The translations under genes were made by a program, and so were the position numbers. A DNA stretch of 64,000 nucleotides from assembly GCF_014874095.1 (NCBI RefSeq), contig NZ_JADBEB010000001.1, forward strand, positions 3,224,001-3,288,000, in the 5' to 3' direction. Below are positions 14,923 to 22,923 of the stretch, one piece after another (position 1 is the first letter of the stretch; each line of letters starts with the position of its first letter). The notes below the pieces were generated by a model, which was not told where the DNA came from, did no database searches, and saw only the letters and a program-made list of their open reading frames with translations. This DNA is from Plantactinospora soyae (GTDB lineage: Bacteria; Actinomycetota; Actinomycetes; Mycobacteriales; Micromonosporaceae).

Positions 14923-16490
14923 CAGCGGTCTCCGATGGGGTTGGGGAACGGCAGGTAGCCGGCGTGCCGGTCGGCGGCCCGGCGCCAGCGCACCAGCAGG
15001 TTGGCCTTGACCGGCAGCGGTACGCCGGCGAGCAGGGCGCGCAGCCGGGGCGGGTCACCGAGCCGGGCCGACGTCTCCGCGACCACCTCACGCAGTGCCG
15101 CCCACAGCTTCGCCTCGACCCCCGGATGGGCGTCGGCCAGGGCGCCGGCCAACTCGACCAGATGGTTGACGAACAGGCAGTAGCTGACCCGGTTGAACGC
15201 CTGCTCGGGTTCGTAGCCGATCGCCGACGGCAGCCCGGCGAGCCAGTCGGCCCGGCGATCGACGTCGAGCTTGACGCCCTCCAGGTCGCGCAGCAGCATC
15301 CTGACCGGCCAGCGGTCGGCGTTCAGCACGGCGACGACGTTCTGCAGGTGCGCCTCGTGCGCGACGCCGTGAGTCCACCAGAGTTCGAGCACGGCCGGGA
15401 CCAGTAGTCGGGTGTAGGCGTCCCACCAACCGACCGGATCGGTCACGGCCAGCGGCCCGGCGGCCAGGGCGGCGGCGATCAGCGGCGTCTCACCGTCGGC
15501 GAGGTGCGGGCGCAGGCCACCCCGCAGGATCACCCCGTACGTCTCGTCCAGCACCGGCAGGTCGACCGTCCGGTACGCGGGTTCGGGCAGCAGCGCCACG
15601 CCGGCCGGCAGGGGCAGGTCGGCGAGGAGTCGGGTGAGCGCGACCGCTCCGGTGAGCTCGTACCGGGCGTTCTTGCGCAGGCAGTTGGTGATCCGTACGT
15701 GCAGACTCGTCTTCACGAACAGGTCGGCCCGGGGCGCGTAGAGGGTGCGTACGCTCGCCGTCGGCCGGAGCGTGGCGCCGCTGACACCGAGGTCGCGCAG
15801 GCGCGGGTCGAGCGGCCCGGACAGCTCGTACTGCCACGGGTGCACCGGCAGTACGGCGTACCCGGCCGGTGCCGTCGGCGGATCGAGTACGCCGATCAGC
15901 TCGTCGAACGGCCCGTCGGAGGCGAGCAGCGATCGGGGTACGGCGATCCAGCGCAGCCGTACGCTGGTCCGCAGTTCGGGCGCGTACGTGTTCCAGGACT
16001 CGACGTCCCCGGTCCGCCACTTCGGCGCCGGATGCCGGGGGTGCCCGTGTACGAGCGACTGCTCCGAGTCCACGTAGGAATCGATCACGGCGTCCCCGGT
16101 CGGGTCCGGATCGGCGGCCGGACGCAGCCGGAGTACCCGGTCCAGCGCGTCCCGGCTGGCCACCACCTGCCCGGTGAACTCCTCGTTCGGCACCCCGGTA
16201 CGCAGGGTCAGTTCGTCGGCGACCAGTGTCGCCAGCCCGGCCGCGTCGACCGGCGACCACGTCCCGCCGGAGAGCCGCTGCACCGGCCCCTCGTAGCGGT
16301 GCGCGCCCACCTCCGAGACCCGGGCCACCGCACAGCGCAGCAGTACGGCGCTGCGGGGGAGCCGTACCAGGGCATGCCCGTCGGCGAGGCTGGTCTGCCG
16401 TTCCGGGCCGGCGACTTCCCGGGCGACGCAGCCGAGCAACGTGTGTGTGCTGGCGACGTCGGCCGCGGGTCGGGACACTGCGGCGGTCAT
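14919..16490 (-). CDS. IucA/IucC family siderophore synthetase (PvsD-position)
   Basis: A 523-residue NIS synthetase. Such enzymes adenylate a carboxylate, often citrate, and join it to an amine or alcohol. Typical signatures are LVHGHPRHPAPKWRTGD (the HPxxK nucleotide motif, about residues 145-160), LPVHPWQ, a central HVRITNCLRKNARYEL segment, and HEAHLQN for metal and ATP contacts. ATG 16490 has AAGGAG 7 bp upstream. The gene lies 40 bp after the other synthetase and overlaps the decarboxylase. By position it corresponds to pvsD, which in vibrioferrin synthesis joins citrate and serine. Confidence 0.92.
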   Translation of the reverse strand: MTAAVSRPAADVASTHTLLGCVAREVAGPERQTSLADGHALVRLPRSAVLLRCAVARVSEVGAHRYEGPVQRLSGGTWSPVDAAGLATLVADELTLRTGVPNEEFTGQVVASRDALDRVLRLRPAADPDPTGDAVIDSYVDSEQSLVHGHPRHPAPKWRTGDVESWNTYAPELRTSVRLRWIAVPRSLLASDGPFDELIGVLDPPTAPAGYAVLPVHPWQYELSGPLDPRLRDLGVSGATLRPTASVRTLYAPRADLFVKTSLHVRITNCLRKNARYELTGAVALTRLLADLPLPAGVALLPEPAYRTVDLPVLDETYGVILRGGLRPHLADGETPLIAAALAAGPLAVTDPVGWWDAYTRLLVPAVLELWWTHGVAHEAHLQNVVAVLNADRWPVRMLLRDLEGVKLDVDRRADWLAGLPSAIGYEPEQAFNRVSYCLFVNHLVELAGALADAHPGVEAKLWAALREVVAETSARLGDPPRLRALLAGVPLPVKANLLVRWRRAADRHAGYLPFPNPIGDRW

Positions 16491-16530
16491 CGACTGCTCC
16501 TTGGGGCGACACGGCCGGCCCGGACGGCGA

Positions 16531-18426
16531 TCACCGGTCGGACCGCAGGTAGTTGGGGCCGGTGCGCAGGTAGTACTTGTTGATGTCGGCACAACCGGTG
16601 CGATGTTTGGGCAGCAGCGTGCCGGCGGTGACCATCGCCTTGACGGGCAGGCGGTCGGCCGTCAGGACGCGCTCGGTGAGCAGGTCGGCGGCGGCGGTCA
16701 CGTCCCAGTCGGCCGGTCCACCCGGTCCACCCGGTCCACCCGGTCCACCCGGTCCACCCGGTCCACCCGGTCCACCCGGTCCACCCGGTCCACCCGGTCC
16801 ACCCGGTCCACCCGGTCCACCCGGTCCGGCCGGTCTGTCCGGTCCACCCGGTCCGGCCTGAGTGGCGGTCCAGCGGTCGCGGGTGGCAACCAGGCGGGTA
16901 CGCAACGCGGGACCGGGCGCCGGTACCGGCACACCCCGCTCGGCGAGCGCGCGCAGCGGTGCCGCCGCGGCCAGGTGGAGGGTGATCGTGGTGAAGACGT
17001 CGGCCAACTCGGTCGGGTCCGTGATCCACATCCGCGCGTCGTGCAGCTCCGGCCCGGTCCGCCGGGCCAGCCTGGCCCCGTCGTTGTCCTTGTAGAGCAG
17101 CCGCAGCCCGCCCCCGGTGCCGACAGGATCGAGGACGAGATGGATGTTCTGTTGGTGCGCCTCCAGCGCGATCCCGTGCCGCAGCCAGAGATAGCCGTGC
17201 CAGTCGATCAGCAGGTCCAGATAGGCCTCGAGCAGGTGCCCCGGATCCGGTCCGCCGACCCGCTGCGCGACCGTTCCCGCGTCGGGGTCCTCGGCGGCCA
17301 GACCGGCGACGGGTACCACCTGGTGACCGGCCAACCCGCTCGGATAGCGGCGGAGCAGGAACGAGCGGACCTCGTTTCCCGCGTGCCCGTGACAGCTCTC
17401 GTCGGCGTGCAGGATCCGACCCGCGAACGCCGGTTCGGCGGCGGCGATCCCGGCCAGCAGCCGGTGCAGTTCGGCGCCGTCGACCAGGGTGCCGGGAGCG
17501 ATCGTCCGGATGTTGCGGGCGCCGAGCGTCGCCGTGGCCAGGGGCAGCTTCAGATGCGTGTACGGGTCGTCCACCAGCGACACCGTCCGGGTCGACAGGG
17601 TCGGCCGGACGAGTACCTCGGGCCCGTTTCCGCGTACCGGCAGGCTCAGTCGGTCGGCGGTGACCGGGTGCACCGGCAGCAGCACGGTGTCCGGCGTACC
17701 GGCCGGTGGCCACCACAGGGGCAGGGTGCCGGTGAGGGTCACCTCGGTACGCGGCACCGGCAGCCAGCACAGGGCGAACCGGGGGGCGTGCTCCGGGGCG
17801 TACCGGAGCAGGTCGGTGTTGCCGAAACCGTGCCGGCACCGGCTGGTCGGATAGACCGGATGGTCGCCACGGGCGGCGAGTACGTCGTCGAGCAGCGCAC
17901 CCGCCATCCCGGTCGGACCGCCAGGTACGGCGTTCCGGCGCGCGGCGAGGATTTCGGCGTACACCCGGGGGCGGGTCTGGTCGGCGAGCCGCCGCGCGGC
18001 GAGGTCGTGCCGGCACTCGGCGCGGAACGCGAGCCAGCCCGCCTCGGCCTCCGGATCGTCGGTCGGGCCGAGGACGTCCAGCAGCCCGTCGAGGGTGTTG
18101 ACCAGCCGTTTCGTTCCGGTCCCGTCCTCGACCACGAACTCCGGCCGGGCCGTGCGCAGGTCGTGCTGGAATCCGTCCGGCCGGACCGGCAGCCGCAGCC
18201 GACCAGCGGCGGTACGGGTCAGCCACCAGCCGTCGCCATCGTGCCGACCGTTGCCGGCCAGGCCGAGATGGTCCTCGCGGAGCAGCGCGTCGAGCACCCG
18301 TCGGAAGAGTTCGCGCTCGGGTTCATCGGCTCCGGCTCCGGCTCCGGTCCCCGTCCCGGCCTCGGCTCCGGCTTCGGTCCCGGTCCGGGTTTCGGCGTCG
18401 GCTCTGGGGTCGGTGCTTCCCGTCAT
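16531..18426 (-). CDS. IucA/IucC family siderophore synthetase (PvsB-position) with Gly-Gly-Pro tract
   Basis: A 631-residue second NIS synthetase. Key motifs are [15 protein letters not shown] (H-P-x4-R variant of the nucleotide motif, about residue 190), [37 protein letters not shown] and [10 protein letters not shown]. The N-terminus (residues 10-32) is a Gly/Thr/Ala repeat and the C-terminal domain is interrupted near residues 523-570 by a collagen-like (GGP)n tract encoded by a 9-bp minisatellite. The ATG at 18426 has AGGAG upstream. It is second in the biosynthetic operon, 25 bp after the ATP-grasp gene. By position it matches pvsB, which adds the final amide. Confidence 0.9.
   Translation of the reverse strand: MTGSTDPRADAETRTGTEAGAEAGTGTGAGAGADEPERELFRRVLDALLREDHLGLAGNGRHDGDGWWLTRTAAGRLRLPVRPDGFQHDLRTARPEFVVEDGTGTKRLVNTLDGLLDVLGPTDDPEAEAGWLAFRAECRHDLAARRLADQTRPRVYAEILAARRNAVPGGPTGMAGALLDDVLAARGDHPVYPTSRCRHGFGNTDLLRYAPEHAPRFALCWLPVPRTEVTLTGTLPLWWPPAGTPDTVLLPVHPVTADRLSLPVRGNGPEVLVRPTLSTRTVSLVDDPYTHLKLPLATATLGARNIRTIAPGTLVDGAELHRLLAGIAAAEPAFAGRILHADESCHGHAGNEVRSFLLRRYPSGLAGHQVVPVAGLAAEDPDAGTVAQRVGGPDPGHLLEAYLDLLIDWHGYLWLRHGIALEAHQQNIHLVLDPVGTGGGLRLLYKDNDGARLARRTGPELHDARMWITDPTELADVFTTITLHLAAAAPLRALAERGVPVPAPGPALRTRLVATRDRWTATQAGPGGPDRPAGPGGPGGPGGPGGPGGPGGPGGPGGPGGPGGPGGPGGPADWDVTAAADLLTERVLTADRLPVKAMVTAGTLLPKHRTGCADINKYYLRTGPNYLRSDR
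16715..16858. repeat. 9-bp coding minisatellite (GGTCCACCC)n
   Basis: Twelve perfect tandem copies of GGTCCACCC run from 16715 to 16822, followed by four variant units to 16858. On the minus strand they encode (Gly-Gly-Pro) inside the second IucA/IucC synthetase, so copy changes keep the reading frame. Perfect identity of twelve units suggests recent or ongoing slippage. Confidence 0.95.
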
Positions 18427-18451
18427 TCCGGGCTCCTGTGCTGCCGCCCGC

Positions 18452-19642
18452 TCATTCGCGGATCTCCCAGTGCAGCGCGACCCGGAAGTCCCGCAGGGCC
18501 TCCTCGACCGTCTCCGGATCGGGCCCGATGGCGTGCAGCGCCGCCAGGTAGTCGCGGTTCGTCCGGGTCAGCGGTGCGGTGGCGCCGATCGGGCGCAGCG
18601 GCCGGCAGCCGAGCCGGACGCCGGCCGGGCCAGGCGTGTCGACTATTCCGGGCGCGGCCAGGAGGGTGCCCGGGCGGTCGGCGCAGACGTACTCGACCCG
18701 GGCGTGCCGGGCCAGGGTCGCGGGGTCGGGCAGCGGCGGCAGCGCCGTACCGGCGTGTACCCCGATGACGTACTCGAAGAGGGGCACGTCGAGCAGTTCG
18801 GCGAGGACCAGATCCATCCGGTCGCCGATCAGTCGGTAGTTCACCTCGACGAGCCGGGCCCGCCCGTCGGCGACGACGAACTCGGTGTGGCAGGCGCCGA
18901 AACCGACGCCGAGCGCGTCGAGTTGGGCGCGTACCTGGTCGAGCACTGTCGACGGTAGCCGCGGTGCCCATTCGAGACTGGCCTCGATGAACGTCGGTGG
19001 TGGGCCGAGGCCGGTCCGCCAGGTGCCGAGTACCGCGAGGTCGCTGCCGTCGCCGAGGGTTTCCAGGGTGTGCAGCTCGCCGGTGAGGTACTCCTCGACC
19101 AGCAGCGGCAGGTCGGGGCGTCGGGCACGGATCTTGGCGACCCGGTGGCGCAGCTCGGCCGGGTCGCCGACCAGGTAGACGTCCTCGCTCGCCACGCCCT
19201 CCCGGGGTTTTACCACTGCGGGGAACGGGATGTTTCCGGCACGCTCGGGGTCGTCGTCCGGGTCGAGGGCCACCGCGGCCACCGTGTCCAGCCCCGCGTC
19301 GCCGATGGTACGCCGGGTCAGCCGCTTGTCCTTGGCCCGCAGAGTCGCCCGCCAGTCCTTTCCGGGCAGTCCGAGATACTGCGCGGCGAGCGCGGTGGGC
19401 GTCTGGAGGTGGTCGCTGTTGGAGAGCAGAGCGGTGGGCGGATCTGTCCGGTACACCGCGTCGAGTACGGCCCGCACGTCGCGCACGTCCGCTCCGGCCA
19501 CCTCCGCGTCGCCCGGCAGCGCCGGCCAGGCTCCGGGTTGATCGGTCAGCACCGTCACCGGCAGCCCGAGTCGGGCCGCCGCCGGCAGGAAGCCGTCGAG
19601 CACCGAATCGGTGGGATTGAGCGCGGTCAGGTAGAGCCGCAC
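18452..19642 (-). CDS. ATP-grasp ligase of siderophore synthesis (PvsA-like)
   Basis: A 396-residue ATP-grasp enzyme: N-terminal alpha/beta domain, then ATP-binding segments (FPAVVKPREGVASEDVYLV, PLLVEEYLTGELHTLETLG) and the metal-binding VEVNYRLIGDRMD. ATP-grasp ligases make peptide-like bonds through acyl phosphates. In vibrioferrin synthesis PvsA joins alanine with 2-oxoglutarate; this gene holds the same first place in a collinear operon. GTG 19642 has GGAGGAGG 7 bp before it. A strong hairpin at 19661-19707 separates it from the binding-protein gene, so expression may be reduced relative to uptake. Confidence 0.87.
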   Translation of the reverse strand: MRLYLTALNPTDSVLDGFLPAAARLGLPVTVLTDQPGAWPALPGDAEVAGADVRDVRAVLDAVYRTDPPTALLSNSDHLQTPTALAAQYLGLPGKDWRATLRAKDKRLTRRTIGDAGLDTVAAVALDPDDDPERAGNIPFPAVVKPREGVASEDVYLVGDPAELRHRVAKIRARRPDLPLLVEEYLTGELHTLETLGDGSDLAVLGTWRTGLGPPPTFIEASLEWAPRLPSTVLDQVRAQLDALGVGFGACHTEFVVADGRARLVEVNYRLIGDRMDLVLAELLDVPLFEYVIGVHAGTALPPLPDPATLARHARVEYVCADRPGTLLAAPGIVDTPGPAGVRLGCRPLRPIGATAPLTRTNRDYLAALHAIGPDPETVEEALRDFRVALHWEIRE

Positions 19643-19660
19643 GGATCAGCCTCCTCCGGC

Positions 19661-19707
19661 GCTGCCGCCCGGGTGCCCGGTGGATCGATCCGGGGCCGGG
19701 CGGCAGC
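19661..19707 (-). terminator. intercistronic hairpin between binding-protein and ATP-grasp genes
   Basis: GCTGCCGCCCGG (19661-19672) and CCGGGCGGCAGC (19696-19707) form a perfect 12-bp stem whose 23-nt loop can itself pair CCCGG with CCGGG. It sits just past the stop of the lipoprotein gene in the leftward operon and probably acts as a partial terminator or mRNA stabiliser. Confidence 0.6.
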
Positions 19708-19724
19708 GGCGGTCCGCTGGGTGT

Positions 19725-20723
19725 CTACTTCGCGGCGTCGACCTGGAAGGTCCGCGAGATGTCGTCGAGGACGAAGTGTGCGCCCTGGACCGAGACCGAG
19801 GTCATCCAGAGCTCGTCCTTGACCTCGTACAGCCGCTTGGCCTGCACTGCCGCCAGCCGGGTCCAGAGCGGGTTGGCCTCGAACTTCGCCTTGTAGCTCT
19901 CCCCGCCGGAGTAGGTGGTGAGGAAGATGTGGTCGCCCTCGGCCAACTCGATCTGTTCCTCGCTGATCTCGGTGGAGAAGGTGTCCTTGTCCTGCGAGGC
20001 GGGACGCTTCAGCCCGGCGTCGGCCAGGATGATGCCAATGAACGACGCCTTCGCCATCAGCCGGGTCGGGCCGTCGACGAACCGGACCACCGAGATCGAC
20101 GGGTTGCCGGCCTTGGCGTTCACCTCGTCGCCGATCTTCTTGGCCCGGGCCTCGTACGCGGAGAGCTGCTGCGCGGCCAGGGTCTCCTCGCCGAGGGCCT
20201 GGGCCAGCAGGGTGATGTTGGCCTTCCAGGTCGGGCCGGTGGTCTCGACGAAGACGGTGGGCGCGATCGCGGAGAGCTTGTCGTACAGCGCGTCGTGCCG
20301 GACGGTCGCCGAGACGATCAGGTCGGGCCGGAGCGAGGCGATCAGTTCGAGGTTCGGGTTGTCCAGCGGGCCGATGTCCTTGGTGTCCTTGACGGCGTCG
20401 CCCAGGTAGTCCGGGAACGTCTTCTGGTTCCGGTAGCTGGCGATGCCGCCGACCAGCGGCCGGCCGAGCAGGACAACCGCCTCCACCAGGCTGTTGTCCA
20501 GCGCCACGATCCGCTGCGGCTTGGCCTTGATCTCGGTGCTGCCCTTGTGGTGGGCCACCGTACGGGGGAAGCCGGCGTCGGCGGTGGCGTTGCCCGAGCC
20601 CGCCTCGGCCTCTCCACCGGAGTTCGACGAACCGCAGGCCGACAGCCCGACGGCCAGGGCCAGCCCGGTCAGGCCGGCGGCAAGCCGGAAGGCCACCCCG
20701 CGACCGCGCGCGAATCGACGCAT
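19725..20723 (-). CDS. iron-siderophore ABC transporter substrate-binding lipoprotein
   Basis: A 332-residue FecB/FhuD-type protein with a lipoprotein signal peptide: basic MRRFARGRG, hydrophobic core, lipobox LSAC with Cys 30. The mature domain carries QRIVALDNSLVEAVVLLGRP and NLELIASLRPDLIVSAT, the usual periplasmic-binding pattern for iron chelates, with bent two-lobe architecture joined by a helix. It captures ferric siderophore outside the cell and delivers it to the permeases at 21730-23996. ATG 20723 has GAGGAA upstream; an iron-box-like site at 20744-20762 lies just before it, so it probably responds to iron limitation. Confidence 0.93.
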   Translation of the reverse strand: MRRFARGRGVAFRLAAGLTGLALAVGLSACGSSNSGGEAEAGSGNATADAGFPRTVAHHKGSTEIKAKPQRIVALDNSLVEAVVLLGRPLVGGIASYRNQKTFPDYLGDAVKDTKDIGPLDNPNLELIASLRPDLIVSATVRHDALYDKLSAIAPTVFVETTGPTWKANITLLAQALGEETLAAQQLSAYEARAKKIGDEVNAKAGNPSISVVRFVDGPTRLMAKASFIGIILADAGLKRPASQDKDTFSTEISEEQIELAEGDHIFLTTYSGGESYKAKFEANPLWTRLAAVQAKRLYEVKDELWMTSVSVQGAHFVLDDISRTFQVDAAK

Positions 20724-20743
20724 GAAACGTTCCTCATCTCTAC

Positions 20744-20762
20744 TAAGGTAAGGCTCTCCTAC
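20744..20762 (-). promoter_or_regulatory. iron-box (IdeR/DmdR1-like) site upstream of binding-protein gene
   Basis: TAAGGTAAGGCTCTCCTAC matches the IdeR/DmdR1 consensus TTAGGTTAGGCTAACCTAA at 14 of 19 positions by eye. A second partial site, TTAGGTTAGCCT, begins at 20770. Both lie 20-65 bp upstream of the ATG at 20723, where a repressor would block transcription when iron is plentiful. Confidence 0.75.
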
Positions 20763-20848
20763 TTCGCAGTTAGGTTAGCCTTGCTCGCCGGGGAAAGAAA
20801 ACTCGTTGACGATGGAAAAGTGCGAAGCCGATCACGTGTCACCCCTGG

Positions 20849-21637
20849 TCAGCGCCGAGGACGCCCTTCCGGTACGACGATCGGCGTACCGGCGACCGGG
20901 CAGGTGATGATCCGGCAGTCGAGGCCGAACACCTCCCGTACCAGCTCCGGGGTCACCACTTCGGAGGGCGGTCCGGCCGCCACGACTCTGCCGGCCCGCA
21001 TCGCGACCAGATGGTCCGCGTACCGGCACGCCTGGTTCAGGTCGTGCAGCACCATCACCACCGTGGTGCCGTCCCGGTGGTTCAACTCGGCGACCAGCTC
21101 CAGCACGTCCACCTGGTACGCCAGATCCAGATAGGTGGTCGGCTCGTCCAGCAGCAGTACCCGGGTGTCCTGGGCCAGCGCGAGGGCGATCCAGACCCGC
21201 TGCCGCTGCCCACCGGAGAGCTCGTCGAGACTCCGGTCCGCCAACTCGGTGGTACCGGTGGCGGCGAGTGCCTCGTCGACGATCCGCTCGTCGGCCCGGG
21301 ACCACTGCCGCCACCAGTGCTGATGCGGCGTACGCCCCCGGGCCACCAGGTCCCGCACCGTGATCCCGTCCGGCGCGATCGGCGACTGCGGCAACAGCGC
21401 CAGCCGACGCGCCAGCTCCCGGCCGGCAAGTCCGGCGATCGGCTCCCCGTCCAACAGCACCGTGCCGGCGCTCGGCGACAGGAGCCGGGCCAGCGCGCGC
21501 AGTGCGGTGGACTTCCCACACGCGTTCGGCCCGACCAGTGCGCTGACCTTGCCCGCCGGCACCGCGATGTCCAGCCCCTCGGCCACCACCCGGTCGCCGT
21601 AGGCCAACCGGAGATCGCTGCCCAGCAATGCCGTCAT
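20849..21637 (-). CDS. iron-siderophore ABC transporter ATP-binding protein
   Basis: A 262-residue FecE/FepC-type ATPase with Walker A GPNACGKST (about residues 35-43), Q-loop LLPQSP, signature LSGGQRQRVWIALALAQD, Walker B VLLLDEPTTYLDL and H-loop VLHDLNQA. It powers the two FecCD permeases. ATG 21637 has TGGAGGATGAG immediately upstream. It is third in the leftward importer operon, but 92 bp and a palindromic repeat element separate it from the preceding permease gene, a larger gap than elsewhere in the locus. Confidence 0.95.
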   Translation of the reverse strand: MTALLGSDLRLAYGDRVVAEGLDIAVPAGKVSALVGPNACGKSTALRALARLLSPSAGTVLLDGEPIAGLAGRELARRLALLPQSPIAPDGITVRDLVARGRTPHQHWWRQWSRADERIVDEALAATGTTELADRSLDELSGGQRQRVWIALALAQDTRVLLLDEPTTYLDLAYQVDVLELVAELNHRDGTTVVMVLHDLNQACRYADHLVAMRAGRVVAAGPPSEVVTPELVREVFGLDCRIITCPVAGTPIVVPEGRPRR

Positions 21638-21660
21638 CTCATCCTCCAGGTTGGCGGTAA

Positions 21661-21710
21661 GGAAGGGCCCCTTGTTATCGCTTTCTGTATAAGAAGGGCC
21701 CCCTCCTAAC
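21661..21710. repeat. 50-bp GGAAGGGCCCC palindromic element, copy 2
   Basis: Matches the copy at 6835-6884 at 44 of 50 positions, including GGAAGGGCCCCTT, TTTCTGTA, AAGAAGGG and CCTAAC. The arms here pair imperfectly (about 13 of 16). It lies between the second permease gene and the ATPase gene of the same operon, so it may cause partial termination or mRNA processing. Confidence 0.75.
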
Positions 21711-21729
21711 ACCTCGGGTGTCGAGTTCA

Positions 21730-22923
21730 TCAGCCGGCCCGGCCGACTCGGTTCGCCCGGGTCAGCAGCCACATCAGGTAGGGGGCGCCGACCGCGCCGG
21801 TGACCACTCCGACCGGTAGCTCGATCGGGGCGAGCAGCAGCCGGGCCGCCAGATCGGCGCCGAGCATCAGCGCCGCGCCGACGCAGCCGCTGGTCAGCAA
21901 CGGCAGGTTCGCGGTACCGGTGAGGCGGCGGGCGATCTGCGGCGCGGCGAGCGCCACGAACCCGATCGGACCGGCCGCCGCGGTGGCCACCGCCGCCAGG
22001 ACGACCGAGGCGAGCAGCAGCACCACCCGGGCCCGATCCACCGGCAAGCCCAGCGCCCGCGCGGTGTCGTCGCCGTACTGGAGCAACTGGTACGGCCGGA
22101 TCAGGGCGAGCACCACGGGCAGCGTCACCAGCAGGGCCAGCCCGGCCCACCAGGCGTGCTCGAAGCCGCGTCCGTTCAGGCTGCCGGTCAACCACACCAT
22201 CGCCCGGGACGCCTCGTTGATGTCGGCGCGGGCCAGCAGCCAACTGGTCAGCGCGGTGAGCGCACCCTGCACGCCGATCCCCACCAGTACGAAGCGGAAG
22301 CCGGTGATCGCGCCGTCCCGGAACGCCATCGCGTAGATCACTCCGGCGGCCACCAGCGCCCCGACCAGCGCACCGAGCGGCACGCTCGCGTACGACCCGG
22401 CGCCGGCAGCGGTCACGCCGCCGATCAGGATCGCGGCCACCCCGCCGGTGCTCGCCCCGGCGGAGATGCCGATCAGGTCCGGACTGGCCAGCGGGTTGCG
22501 GGTGACGGCCTGCATCAGCGCCCCGGCCAGCCCGAACGCGAAGCCGACCAGCAGGCCGGTGAGGGCCCGGGGCAGCCGCAGTTCGCGCACGATCAGGGTC
22601 GCGTCGGCACCGCCGGTACCGGTCAGGGCGCGGACCACGTCGCCGGCCGGGATCGGGAACTCGCCGATCGAGACCGAGGCGACCAGTCCGGCGGCGGCGA
22701 GCACCAGCACGACGGCGAGGACCCCGAGCACCCGGGGCCGGGCGATCCCGCCGAGCCCGGCCACCTCCCAGCCGATCCGGCCGCGCTGTCGTACCGCCCG
22801 CTCGCCGGTCGGTGCGGTAGCCGGCGTACCGGTCGGTGTTCCAGCCCGCTCGCCGGTCGGTGCCGTGACGGGCGTACCGGTCGGTCGGGTGCTGCCCGGC
22901 TGCTCGGGGAGCCGGAGGCTCAT
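21730..22923 (-). CDS. FecCD family iron-siderophore permease (second)
   Basis: A 397-residue polytopic permease with about nine or ten helices starting near residue 65. Family motifs are RALTGLLVGFAFGLAGALMQ, TRNPLASPDLIGISAGAS and GPIGFVALAAPQIARRLTG. The cytoplasmic N-terminus is extended by an imperfect 20-residue repeat (TGTPVTAPTGERA, TGTPATAPTGERA) encoded by repeated DNA at about 22800-22885, absent from typical FepG. ATG 22923 overlaps the stop of the first permease gene (ATGA). It pairs with that permease to form the channel. Confidence 0.93.
   Translation of the reverse strand: MSLRLPEQPGSTRPTGTPVTAPTGERAGTPTGTPATAPTGERAVRQRGRIGWEVAGLGGIARPRVLGVLAVVLVLAAAGLVASVSIGEFPIPAGDVVRALTGTGGADATLIVRELRLPRALTGLLVGFAFGLAGALMQAVTRNPLASPDLIGISAGASTGGVAAILIGGVTAAGAGSYASVPLGALVGALVAAGVIYAMAFRDGAITGFRFVLVGIGVQGALTALTSWLLARADINEASRAMVWLTGSLNGRGFEHAWWAGLALLVTLPVVLALIRPYQLLQYGDDTARALGLPVDRARVVLLLASVVLAAVATAAAGPIGFVALAAPQIARRLTGTANLPLLTSGCVGAALMLGADLAARLLLAPIELPVGVVTGAVGAPYLMWLLTRANRVGRAG

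Noticed and set aside
16441-18768. A 775-codon plus-strand open frame, and a shorter plus-strand collagen-like frame at 16577-16861
   Set aside because: Both are antisense to the synthetase genes; the high GC content keeps all frames open, and the 9-bp repeat gives GPP or STR strings in the other frames. The minus-strand frame has the family motifs.
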